A stretch of DNA of 6,922 nucleotides from Candidatus Parcubacteria bacterium (GCA_030632225.1 DAOVVF010000025.1:1-6922); one strand, 5' to 3'; shown: positions 1-5,581, counted from the first letter of the stretch. The notes: generated by a model from the sequence alone, not told the origin. Numbers and translations are program-made.

Positions 1-574
1 CATCTACTTTCATAGCTACGCAGTCATAGGCTTGTAGTACAGGATAGAGGAATTCATGTAAACTAATTGGCCTACCTCTTTTAACTCTTTCTCGGAACAT
101 GTCTCTTTCTAAAAGTTGTTGAACAGTAAAGTTAGTACTTAAGTCCAATACTTGATCAAATTTCATCTTATCTAACCACTGACTATTATATCTCCACTCT
201 GCTTTATTCTTGCCTGTAAAGTCTAAAAACTTGCTAGCTTGTTTTTTGTAATCTTTAGCATTGCTTAATACCTGCTGCCTAGTTAAAGGCTGTCTAGTAG
301 CTGTTTTGTCAGTTGGATCACCAATAGTAGCTGTAAAGTCACCTACCAATATTATTACCTTATGACCTAATTCCTGGAATTGTTTTAATTTGAGTAGGTT
401 AATACTATGGCCTAAATGTAGGCTATTGCCAGTAGGATCTATGCCTAAATACAAAGAAAGCTGTTTATCTGATAGTAATAGCTTTTTAAGGAAATCAGGG
501 CTAGGATAGACCTTTTCTGTGCCTCTGGTTAATAGCTCTTGTATTTTTTCTCTATCTGTATTAGTTTTAATCAT
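1..574 (-). CDS. tyrS: Tyrosyl-tRNA synthetase, N-terminal part (cut by window edge)
   Basis: The minus strand from ATG at 574 stays open for 191 codons to the window edge. It encodes the class I catalytic domain that activates tyrosine with ATP and charges tRNA-Tyr in the cytoplasm. Visible motifs are GIDPTGNSLHLGH (about residues 44-56, with HLGH at 53-56 as the class I HIGH signature), GDFTATIGDPT (about 78-88) and, near the edge, ISLHEFLYPVLQAYD (about 170-184), the tyrosine-pocket region of bacterial TyrRS. The GDFT-type signature and wording resemble the TyrRS group often called type 2 rather than the E. coli type; this is from memory. The KMSKS loop and the C-terminal tRNA-binding domain would lie outside the window. 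The start is set by the promoter at 598-626 and by homology. No Shine-Dalgarno sequence precedes it. The gene is divergent from the penicillin-binding protein gene and looks intact as far as it goes. Confidence 0.95.
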   Translation of the reverse strand, partial: MIKTNTDREKIQELLTRGTEKVYPSPDFLKKLLLSDKQLSLYLGIDPTGNSLHLGHSINLLKLKQFQELGHKVIILVGDFTATIGDPTDKTATRQPLTRQQVLSNAKDYKKQASKFLDFTGKNKAEWRYNSQWLDKMKFDQVLDLSTNFTVQQLLERDMFRERVKRGRPISLHEFLYPVLQAYDCVAMKVD

Positions 575-592
575 ACTTTATATTAATAATAT

Positions 593-621
593 TTTAAATT
601 ATACCCTATTTCTGATATAAT
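593..621 (+). promoter_or_regulatory. Promoter of the penicillin-binding protein gene
   Basis: TTTAAA (593-598) is followed after 17 bp by TATAAT (616-621), and TGA immediately before the -10 box makes it an extended -10 promoter (TGn at 613-615). The start point should fall at about 627-629, so the ATG at 631 would be only 2-4 nt from the mRNA 5' end. No ribosome binding site fits in that space, so the transcript is probably leaderless or nearly so. Confidence 0.7.
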
Positions 622-626
622 TTAAA
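598..626 (-). promoter_or_regulatory. Promoter of tyrS
   Basis: On the minus strand, TTTAAA (626-621) is followed after exactly 17 bp by a perfect TATAAT (603-598). Transcription would begin near 591 and give a leader of about 17 nt before the tyrS ATG at 574. The -10 box is ideal and the -35 box is weak. The element overlaps the oppositely directed promoter of the penicillin-binding protein gene almost completely. Confidence 0.7.
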
Positions 627-630
627 TACT

Positions 631-3555
631 ATGCCAATTCCACAATTGAAGTCAAATTTTAAAAAACGCAAGGTAGGTGGTACAGGAACTAGCTTTAGGT
701 CACATCGGGTAGCTAGTAATATCAATGCCAAGAGGAGGAAAAAGTCTAGGCATTTTTCTTTTCCTAAGAAAGTACCTAAATTACCTAGTGGAGGATTTTG
801 GAGCAGGTTAATTAGAAAGACCTGGCCCTATGCTTTAGGTTTATTCTTTTTAGCTGGCATTTTTATTATTGGATTATTTGCTTGGTATTCTAAAGACTTA
901 CCAGAACCAGGTAAGATAATGGATAGGTCTATTGCTTTGAGCACTAAGATCTATGATCGGACAGGAGAAGAATTGCTTTATGAAGTGCATGGTCCAGAAA
1001 ACAGAACTCTGATCTCTATTGAAGATATTCCTCAGCATGTTATAGACGCAACTATCGCTATCGAAGACAAAAATTTCTACAGTCATAAAGGAATTTCTTT
1101 GTGGGGTATTATTCGTGGACAGATTATGCCTCGTTTACAAGGTAAAAGAACCCAAGGTGGATCTACTTTAACTCAGCAGTTTGTAAAGAATGCTATTCTA
1201 ACTAATGAAAGAAGATTATCTAGAAAGATAAAAGAATGGATACTATCATATCAAATAGAAAAGAAGTATGATAAACAGCAAATACTTGAATTCTATTTCA
1301 ATGAAATACCTTATGGTGGTTCTGTCTATGGTGTAGAAGCAGCTTCTCGTTACTATTTTGATAAGTCAGTAGAAGATATTACTATAGCGGAAGCAGCTAT
1401 ACTAGCAGCTTTACCACAGGCACCAACTGCTTACTCTCCTTATGGTTCTAACAAAGATGTTTTAATTAATCGTCAGCACACCATTCTTAACTTAATGGTA
1501 GACCAAGACTATATTATTGAAGAGCAGGCTGAGTCTGCTAAACAACAAGAATTAGTTTTCAAGAAAAGAGCTGAACAGATTAAAGCTCCTCATTTTGTTA
1601 TGTATATTAGAGAGCTATTAGAAGAAAAATATGGTACTACCCTAGTAGAACAAAGTGGCTGGAAGATAATAACTTCTTTAGATTGGAAGGCTCAAGAATT
1701 AGCTCAGGCAGCTATAGATGAAATAGCGCCACAGAATTTAGAGAACTATGAAGCTAATAATGCTGCTCTAGTAGCTATTGATGTAAATACTAGTGAAATA
1801 TTAGCCATGATTGGCTCTAAGGATTACTTTGACGATGATATTGATGGTCAAGTTAATGTAGTCTTAGCTAACAGACAGCCAGGCAGCTCTATGAAGCCTC
1901 TAGCCTATCTAGCCGCCTTTATGAAGGGTTATAGGCCTGAAACCATACTGTTTGACCTGGTGACTAATTTTGCCGCTGCTGGTGAAGCATATATTCCTCA
2001 TAACTATGATTTGGAAGAAAGAGGACCAATACCCATGAGGCAGGCTTTAGCTGGATCTGTTAATATTCCAGCTGTTAAAACTTTGTATTTAGCGGGTATA
2101 GATAATATTTTAGATTTAACTACCAAGTTTGGTTATACTACTCTTAGTGATAGATCTCGTTTTGGACTATCTTTAGTCTTGGGAGGCGGAGAAGTTAAAT
2201 TACTTGAACATACGAATGCTTATGCTACTTTTGCTCGGGAAGGAGTTTACAAGGAAACAGTACCCATATTAAAGATAGAAGATAGTAGTGGTAAGGTTAT
2301 TGAAGAAAACACAGAGAACAAAGGTAGAAGAGTAGTTGAAAAGAATTTTACTAGAATATTAAGTGATATATTATCAGATAATGGATCTAGAGCTTTTGTT
2401 TTTGGAGAGAATAATTATTTAACTTTAGGAGCTAGACCAGTAGCTGCTAAAACTGGTACTACTAATGACTATCGTGATGCTTGGACTATTGGCTATACTC
2501 CTGATCTTGCTGCTGGTGTCTGGGTTGGTCATAATGATAGTTCAGAAATGAAAAGAGGTGCTGCTGGTTCTAATGTAGCTGCTCCTATTTGGAATAAGTT
2601 TATGAGAGAAGTTACTCAAGATATGCCAATTAAAGGTTTTGCTAAAGAAGAGCTAGGTGATTGTGACAAGCCAATGGTCTGTGGTGAGCTAGGCGGCAGT
2701 GAACCAGTTAGAATTGATAAAATGTCAGGTAAATTAGCTACAGAATATACTCCATATACTCAGATAGAAGAAAAGAAATATTTAGAAGTTCATAATATTT
2801 TACATTATGTAAATACTAATGATCCTTTGGGTAATGCTTTAGATAATCCTAGTCATGATCCACAGTATAATTTATGGGAAGAGCCTGTTAAAAAATGGGC
2901 TGAAGAGCAAGGCTATACCACTGATGAAGCCCCAACAGAATATGATGATGTACATTTGCCAGAACTACAACCATCTATTAATTTAACAAGTCCTAGTAAT
3001 AACAAAAAAATTAACAAGTCTAGTATTTCTATGTCAGTAAATGTTAGTGCGCCTCGTGGTGTAGAGCGAGTAGAGTATTTTCTAGATGATGAGAAAATAG
3101 GACAAAGTACTAATTCACCCTTTAGTTTAACTTATCAACTTAATCCTTTTATAAAAAACGGGGAGCATAGATTAAAAGCAATTGTTTTTGATGATTTAGA
3201 TAATTTTAAGGAAGATAGTATTACTATTAATCTACAGGTTAGTGATGAAGACAGAAGTTTTAATGTTATTTGGTTAGAGCCTACTAATGGAGATACTGTT
3301 TCACAGTCTAGCCTGCCAATTAATTTAAGTATTAATATTGATCAACCTAATAATTTAAAAAAAGTAGACTTCTATTATATAGATCCAGATGATAATTCTA
3401 AATGGTTTGCTTACTGGGAAGCTCCTGTGCCTAAGAATATGACAGTGGCTTGGGGAGAGGGATTAAGTCCTGGAGTTTACAAACTATATATGATTGTTAA
3501 AAACTACAAGGATGAAAGGATTAATACTCCGGCTATAATTATAAACATTGAGTAA
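631..3555 (+). CDS. Class A penicillin-binding protein (PBP1A family) with tandem Ig-like C-terminal tail
   Basis: This is a bifunctional peptidoglycan synthase (ponA/mrcA type) that polymerises lipid II and cross-links stem peptides outside the membrane. The order is: a very basic cytoplasmic N-terminus (1-64), one membrane anchor (about 65-86), a GT51 glycosyltransferase and a transpeptidase. GT51 shows EDKNFYSHKG (145-154, catalytic Glu145), GGSTLTQQ (176-183), RKIKEW (198-203) and ILEFYFNEIPYGG (218-230). The transpeptidase shows SSMK (nucleophile Ser419, Lys422), SVN (476-478) and KTGT (607-610). All catalytic motifs are present, so it should be active. After about residue 665 comes a linker with the protein's only two cysteines (678 and 684), then two beta-rich Ig-like modules (about 779-870 and 877-974). 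At 974 residues it is longer than usual class A enzymes, because of this tail. The ATG at 631 fits the promoter, and the next in-frame Met is residue 97, beyond the anchor. The gene stands alone and ends in a terminator. Confidence 0.96.
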   Translation: MPIPQLKSNFKKRKVGGTGTSFRSHRVASNINAKRRKKSRHFSFPKKVPKLPSGGFWSRLIRKTWPYALGLFFLAGIFIIGLFAWYSKDLPEPGKIMDRSIALSTKIYDRTGEELLYEVHGPENRTLISIEDIPQHVIDATIAIEDKNFYSHKGISLWGIIRGQIMPRLQGKRTQGGSTLTQQFVKNAILTNERRLSRKIKEWILSYQIEKKYDKQQILEFYFNEIPYGGSVYGVEAASRYYFDKSVEDITIAEAAILAALPQAPTAYSPYGSNKDVLINRQHTILNLMVDQDYIIEEQAESAKQQELVFKKRAEQIKAPHFVMYIRELLEEKYGTTLVEQSGWKIITSLDWKAQELAQAAIDEIAPQNLENYEANNAALVAIDVNTSEILAMIGSKDYFDDDIDGQVNVVLANRQPGSSMKPLAYLAAFMKGYRPETILFDLVTNFAAAGEAYIPHNYDLEERGPIPMRQALAGSVNIPAVKTLYLAGIDNILDLTTKFGYTTLSDRSRFGLSLVLGGGEVKLLEHTNAYATFAREGVYKETVPILKIEDSSGKVIEENTENKGRRVVEKNFTRILSDILSDNGSRAFVFGENNYLTLGARPVAAKTGTTNDYRDAWTIGYTPDLAAGVWVGHNDSSEMKRGAAGSNVAAPIWNKFMREVTQDMPIKGFAKEELGDCDKPMVCGELGGSEPVRIDKMSGKLATEYTPYTQIEEKKYLEVHNILHYVNTNDPLGNALDNPSHDPQYNLWEEPVKKWAEEQGYTTDEAPTEYDDVHLPELQPSINLTSPSNNKKINKSSISMSVNVSAPRGVERVEYFLDDEKIGQSTNSPFSLTYQLNPFIKNGEHRLKAIVFDDLDNFKEDSITINLQVSDEDRSFNVIWLEPTNGDTVSQSSLPINLSINIDQPNNLKKVDFYYIDPDDNSKWFAYWEAPVPKNMTVAWGEGLSPGVYKLYMIVKNYKDERINTPAIIINIE

Positions 3556-3560
3556 ATTAA

Positions 3561-3593
3561 AAAACACCTTGTTATTCTTCAAGGTGTTTTTAT
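3561..3593. terminator. Bidirectional rho-independent terminator
   Basis: AAAACACCTTG (3561-3571) pairs perfectly over 11 bp with CAAGGTGTTTT (3580-3590) across an 8-nt loop. A T-run follows on the plus strand, and a longer one (the A-run at 3559-3564) follows on the minus strand. It lies between two convergent genes and should end both the penicillin-binding protein transcript and the transcript of the small membrane protein. Confidence 0.9.
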
Positions 3594-3609
3594 ATCGCTT
3601 TAGAATTAT

Positions 3610-3849
3610 TCATCTATCATACGCATGCAGTCTAGTGGCTTCTTCTGAACTTAAATTCTCTGCATCTTCATGGATACGATTTAAGTGATTTAAAACTATC
3701 ATCAGTAATCCCCAGACAAAAGATAGTACTGATAACCAGACTGGCATATGTATTCCCCAGGCATGCATCCAAGAAACTATAGCTAAGGTCATTAGAAATA
3801 TGCCAGTAATTATATTAAAAGCTGTTGGGCAATTGCAAGGCTGACTCAT
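3610..3849 (-). CDS. Small two-helix membrane protein, function unknown
   Basis: A 79-residue protein that I do not recognise. It has a short N-terminus with a Cys-x-Cys pair (Cys5, Cys7), two hydrophobic helices (about 11-31 and 35-55) separated by a tight turn containing His34 and Pro36, and a charged tail (56-79, rich in Glu, Asp and Arg). The helices are rich in Trp and Met. An even number of helices would put both termini on the same side of the membrane. I chose ATG at 3849 over an in-frame GTG at 3858 because that GTG lies inside a near-perfect Shine-Dalgarno sequence placed 6 nt before the ATG. The good ribosome binding site, coding-like composition and a terminator downstream support a real gene. 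It ends in TGA, which argues that TGA is a stop codon here. It is convergent with the penicillin-binding protein gene and divergent from the truB fusion. The context gives no function. Confidence 0.8.
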   Translation of the reverse strand: MSQPCNCPTAFNIITGIFLMTLAIVSWMHAWGIHMPVWLSVLSFVWGLLMIVLNHLNRIHEDAENLSSEEATRLHAYDR

Positions 3850-3857
3850 GCTCTCCA

Positions 3858-3866
3858 CCCCCTTTC
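3858..3866 (-). promoter_or_regulatory. Extended Shine-Dalgarno sequence of the small membrane protein
   Basis: On the minus strand, AAGGGGGTG (3866-3858) can pair over all nine positions with the usual 16S rRNA 3' end (complement AAGGAGGTG), with one G-U wobble. It is followed by GAGAGC and then ATG at 3849, an ideal spacing. It decides the start codon. None of the other five starts visible in the window has a comparable site. Confidence 0.75.
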
Positions 3867-3868
3867 CT

Positions 3869-3897
3869 TTAATATTTATCTATATTTCTATTGTAAA
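3869..3897 (-). promoter_or_regulatory. Possible promoter of the small membrane protein gene
   Basis: On the minus strand, TTTACA (3897-3892) precedes TATTAA (3874-3869) by 17 bp. Initiation from it would fall near 3862, which would cut into the Shine-Dalgarno sequence. A second -10-like TATAGA (3884-3879) without a good -35 box would start near 3872 and leave the site intact. The gene needs a promoter in this divergent gap, but which box is used is uncertain. Confidence 0.3.
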
Positions 3898-3911
3898 CCA
3901 TTTAAGTATAT

Positions 3912-3940
3912 TTGCCAAATTACTTCTATTTATCTAAAAT
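3912..3940 (+). promoter_or_regulatory. Promoter of the nucleotidyltransferase-truB fusion gene
   Basis: TTGCCA (3912-3917) and TAAAAT (3935-3940) are 17 bp apart. Initiation 7 nt after the -10 box falls at 3947, the A of the ATG itself, so the mRNA is predicted to be leaderless. No Shine-Dalgarno sequence precedes the ATG. The -35 box lies in an 11-bp palindrome (ATTTG-C-CAAAT, 3910-3920) of unknown meaning. Confidence 0.6.
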
Positions 3941-3946
3941 ATTAAC

Positions 3947-5047
3947 ATGAAGAAAGTATTGATATTCGGTAAGTTTGATGTTGTCCATCCTGGGCATACT
4001 TCTTTTATTAATCAAGCTAAACAATATGGACAAGTAACATCTGTATTAGAATCAGATCAAGCCATTATTACTTTAGGTGGTAACAAGCCTTTTTACAATG
4101 AAAAAATTAGACAAGAAAAATTAGCACCATATGATATTCAAGTATTTGTTAGAGAAAAAGAGACCGTACAAGATATTATAGCTAAGCTTAAGCCAGATAT
4201 ATTATGTTTTGGTTATGATCAAATATGGTTACAAGAAAATTTTTCTTTAGCAGTAGAAGGTAGTAAAAAAAAGGTAAAGATAAAAATCCTAAATCCTTTA
4301 AAAGAAAATTTCTTTAAAAGTTCTAGGATACATAATATTCTAAAAGATAAACAGGCTAGAGTTTATTTAATTAACAAACCAAAAGGTGTTAATTCTTTTT
4401 TAGCAGTATCAACTTTACGCAAGGTACTTAATATAAAGAAAGTTGGTTTTGCTGGCACTCTAGATCCTTTAGCTTCTGGTTTGCTAATTGTAGCTGTAGC
4501 TAAAGCCACTAAGTTACTAGATTGGTTTCATTTACTACCCAAGGTATATCAAGCAGATATAGTTTTTGGCCAAACGTCAGATACCTATGATTTAGAAGGA
4601 GAGGTTGTGGTTAATAAATCAGCTGAAAGTTTTAAATTAGATTATTTACAAAGTATTTTAAAAAAGTTTCTAGGTAAACAAGTTCAACAAGCTCCTTTGT
4701 ATTCTGCTAAGAAAGTTAAAGGTAAGAAACTGCATCAATTAGCCAGACAGGGCAAGGAAGTAGATTTACCTAGCACAGAGATAACTATACATTCTTTAGA
4801 TATAGTAAAATTTAAGTATCCTAATTTAAGTTTGAAAGTAAGTTGCTCAGCTGGTACATATATACGTTCTTTAGCTAATGATCTGGGCAAAGCTACTAAA
4901 CAAGGAGCTCTATTAACAGATTTAAAAAGAACAGCTATTGGTGATTTTTTCTTAGCTAGAGCTATAGACTTAGATAGGGTTGATGAGAATAGTAGCTATT
5001 TAAGTCCTGAACAAGCTATAGATATGATTAATAAAGGCTTGACTTAA
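3947..5047 (+). CDS. truB: Fusion: RibL/TagD-like nucleotidyltransferase + TruB tRNA pseudouridine-55 synthase
   Basis: One 366-residue frame joins two enzymes. Residues 1 to about 132 form a nucleotidyltransferase fold: FDVVHPGH (10-17, with HPGH at 14-17), KPDILCFGYDQ (82-92) and SSRIH (125-129). The GYDQ element recalls archaeal-type FAD synthetases; cytidylyl transfer as in TagD is the alternative. Residues from about 138 are TruB, which makes pseudouridine 55 in the tRNA T-loop: KPKG (144-147), GTLDPLASGLL (170-180, catalytic Asp173), KVY (199-201; Tyr201 is 28 residues after the Asp, as in E. coli TruB), QAPLYSAKKVKGKKL (248-262) and CSAGTYIRSLANDLG (300-314, Arg307). The C-terminal PUA domain found in longer TruBs is absent. 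A position that is normally His just before GTLDP is Phe168. No in-frame ATG lies between codons 1 and 360, so TruB cannot easily be made separately. rpsT follows after 53 bp with no clear terminator, so they may be co-transcribed. Confidence 0.93.
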   Translation: MKKVLIFGKFDVVHPGHTSFINQAKQYGQVTSVLESDQAIITLGGNKPFYNEKIRQEKLAPYDIQVFVREKETVQDIIAKLKPDILCFGYDQIWLQENFSLAVEGSKKKVKIKILNPLKENFFKSSRIHNILKDKQARVYLINKPKGVNSFLAVSTLRKVLNIKKVGFAGTLDPLASGLLIVAVAKATKLLDWFHLLPKVYQADIVFGQTSDTYDLEGEVVVNKSAESFKLDYLQSILKKFLGKQVQQAPLYSAKKVKGKKLHQLARQGKEVDLPSTEITIHSLDIVKFKYPNLSLKVSCSAGTYIRSLANDLGKATKQGALLTDLKRTAIGDFFLARAIDLDRVDENSSYLSPEQAIDMINKGLT

Positions 5048-5061
5048 TCTGCTAGTCATGA

Positions 5062-5090
5062 TAACATCTTATAAGTTTTTAATTTAAGAT
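5062..5090 (+). promoter_or_regulatory. Possible promoter of rpsT
   Basis: TAACAT (5062-5067) and TAAGAT (5085-5090) are 17 bp apart. Initiation near 5097 would leave a leader of about 4 nt before the ATG at 5101, in line with the other promoters here. Both boxes are imperfect, and read-through from the upstream fusion gene could also supply the transcript. Confidence 0.35.
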
Positions 5091-5100
5091 AAAAGATAAT

Positions 5101-5394
5101 ATGCCAAACAAGAAAGCAGCTAAAAAGCATTTAAGACACACTGTTAAGAGAACCAAGAACAACTCTTTAGTTAAAAGAAATATCAAAGAGCTAATTAAAA
5201 AGGGAGAAAGAGCTCTTAAGGCTGGTAATGATGACAAGATAGTAGAATATGCTAAAGCTCTACAAAAAGCAGTTGATAAAGCAATAAAGACAGGTATTCT
5301 AAAGTCTAATACTGGTAATAGAAAGAAATCTAGATTTATGTCTAAGTTAGATAACAAGCATAAGACTGCTAAACCTAAGAAAGAAAGTAAATAA
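5101..5394 (+). CDS. rpsT: 30S ribosomal protein bS20
   Basis: A 97-residue, highly basic protein that binds 16S rRNA early in assembly of the 30S subunit. The N-terminal MPNKKAAKKHLRHTVKRTKN (1-20) matches the MANxKSAKKR opening of the family. The conserved block GILKSNTGNRKKSRFMSKLD (65-84) matches the GVIHKNTAARRKSRL signature near the end of bS20. The helical middle is rich in Lys and Ala. About 13 extra residues at the C-terminus, lysine-rich, make it slightly longer than the usual bS20 of about 87 residues. There is no Shine-Dalgarno sequence; the bases before ATG are A/T and GATAAT touches the start codon. A strong terminator follows within 5 bp. Nearness of rpsT to holA, and in E. coli to ribF, is a familiar arrangement, and here a ribF-like domain sits just upstream. 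Confidence 0.95.
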   Translation: MPNKKAAKKHLRHTVKRTKNNSLVKRNIKELIKKGERALKAGNDDKIVEYAKALQKAVDKAIKTGILKSNTGNRKKSRFMSKLDNKHKTAKPKKESK

Positions 5395-5398
5395 ATAG

Positions 5399-5425
5399 AA
5401 ACAGCCCTTGATAGGGCTGTTTTTG
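5399..5425 (+). terminator. Rho-independent terminator of rpsT
   Basis: AAACAGCCCT (5399-5408) pairs perfectly with AGGGCTGTTT (5413-5422) around a TGAT loop and runs into TTTTT (5419-5423 overlap the stem end). It starts 5 nt after the rpsT stop codon. It would be only a weak terminator in the minus direction, where the T-run is short. Confidence 0.92.
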
Positions 5426-5437
5426 ATTTTAAAATAT

Positions 5438-5470
5438 AAAAAAGAGGGGCCACATTTGATGCGACCCCTC
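5438..5470 (-). terminator. Terminator of candidate RNA A
   Basis: On the minus strand, GAGGGGTCGCAT (5470-5459) pairs over 12 bp, including two G-U wobbles, with ATGTGGCCCCTC (5455-5444) around a CAA loop, followed at once by six T (5443-5438). It is an excellent rho-independent terminator. On the plus strand the same hairpin is not followed by T, so its direction is minus. Confidence 0.85.
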
Positions 5471-5511
5471 GGTGCCCGCCGAAAAGAAGCGACCAAGCCT
5501 CCAGTCAGCTC
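5438..5511 (-). ncRNA. Candidate small RNA A (GC-rich, about 70 nt), undescribed
   Basis: This is a self-contained minus-strand unit with a promoter at 5544-5516, predicted start near 5511 and terminator ending near 5438. The body is about 63% G+C by my hand count over 68 nt, far above the surrounding AT-rich DNA. The 5' half carries GGAGG (about 5502-5498) and CTTGGT (5497-5492), which can pair with ACCGAG (5473-5468). CGC (5491-5489) can extend that helix with GCG (5479-5477). This helix shares GAG (5470-5468) with the foot of the terminator stem, so the two structures compete. No credible coding frame with a start and ribosome site fits. It matches no RNA family I know (not SRP RNA, 6S, tmRNA, RNase P or tRNA). 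It could instead be an attenuator or a repeat-derived palindrome. Confidence 0.6.
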
Positions 5512-5515
5512 TTGT

Positions 5516-5544
5516 ATATTATAAATATTAAAACAATTAGTCAA
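5516..5544 (-). promoter_or_regulatory. Promoter of candidate RNA A
   Basis: On the minus strand, TTGACT (5544-5539) is followed by TAATAT (5521-5516) at 17 bp, or by a perfect TATAAT (5523-5518) at 15 bp. Either predicts initiation near 5511-5509. It begins 5 bp after the T-run of the preceding terminator, and no gene on this strand other than the RNA follows it. Confidence 0.6.
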
Positions 5545-5548
5545 GTAT

Positions 5549-5581
5549 AAAAAAAGGGTCGTACTAGGTACGGCCCTTTTT
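5549..5581. terminator. Strong bidirectional terminator downstream of holA and RNA B
   Basis: AAAAAGGGTCGTAC (5551-5564) pairs over 14 bp, with one wobble, with GTACGGCCCTTTTT (5568-5581) around a TAG loop. On the minus strand the T-run is seven long (5555-5549). On the plus strand it is five long. It should end transcripts from holA and from candidate RNA B, and would also stop any plus-strand read-through from rpsT. Confidence 0.88.

Larger units (their letters stand above)
593..626. repeat. Perfect 11-bp inverted repeat forming both divergent promoters
   Basis: TTTAAATTATA (593-603) and its exact reverse complement TATAATTTAAA (616-626) flank a 12-bp centre. Each arm contains the -35 hexamer for one direction and the -10 hexamer for the other. 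The two polymerase sites therefore coincide and should exclude each other. Whether the symmetry also serves a dimeric regulator cannot be told from the sequence. Confidence 0.75.

Noticed and set aside
898..1086. Open frame of 62 codons on the minus strand inside the penicillin-binding protein gene
   Set aside because: It is antisense to the conserved glycosyltransferase start, with no promoter or ribosome site.
3850..3858. GTG at 3858 as start of the small membrane protein (three more residues)
   Set aside because: The GTG lies inside the extended Shine-Dalgarno sequence AAGGGGGTG, which is correctly spaced for the ATG at 3849.
3910..3920. Palindrome ATTTG-C-CAAAT as an operator
   Set aside because: Short A/T-rich palindromes are expected by chance here and only one copy is present; mentioned only as part of the promoter description.
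5066..5090. ATCTTA / TAAGAT inverted repeat between the fusion gene and rpsT as a terminator
   Set aside because: The stem is only six A/T-rich pairs with a 13-nt loop and no T-run after it; TAAGAT is better read as a -10 box.
5095..5100. GATAAT directly before the rpsT ATG as a -10 box
   Set aside because: It touches the start codon, so transcription would begin inside the coding sequence.
5079..5453. Open frame of 124 codons on the minus strand over rpsT
   Set aside because: It is the reverse complement of a clear bS20 gene and its terminator; the Leu/Ser/Phe-rich translation is what antisense of a Lys-rich gene gives.
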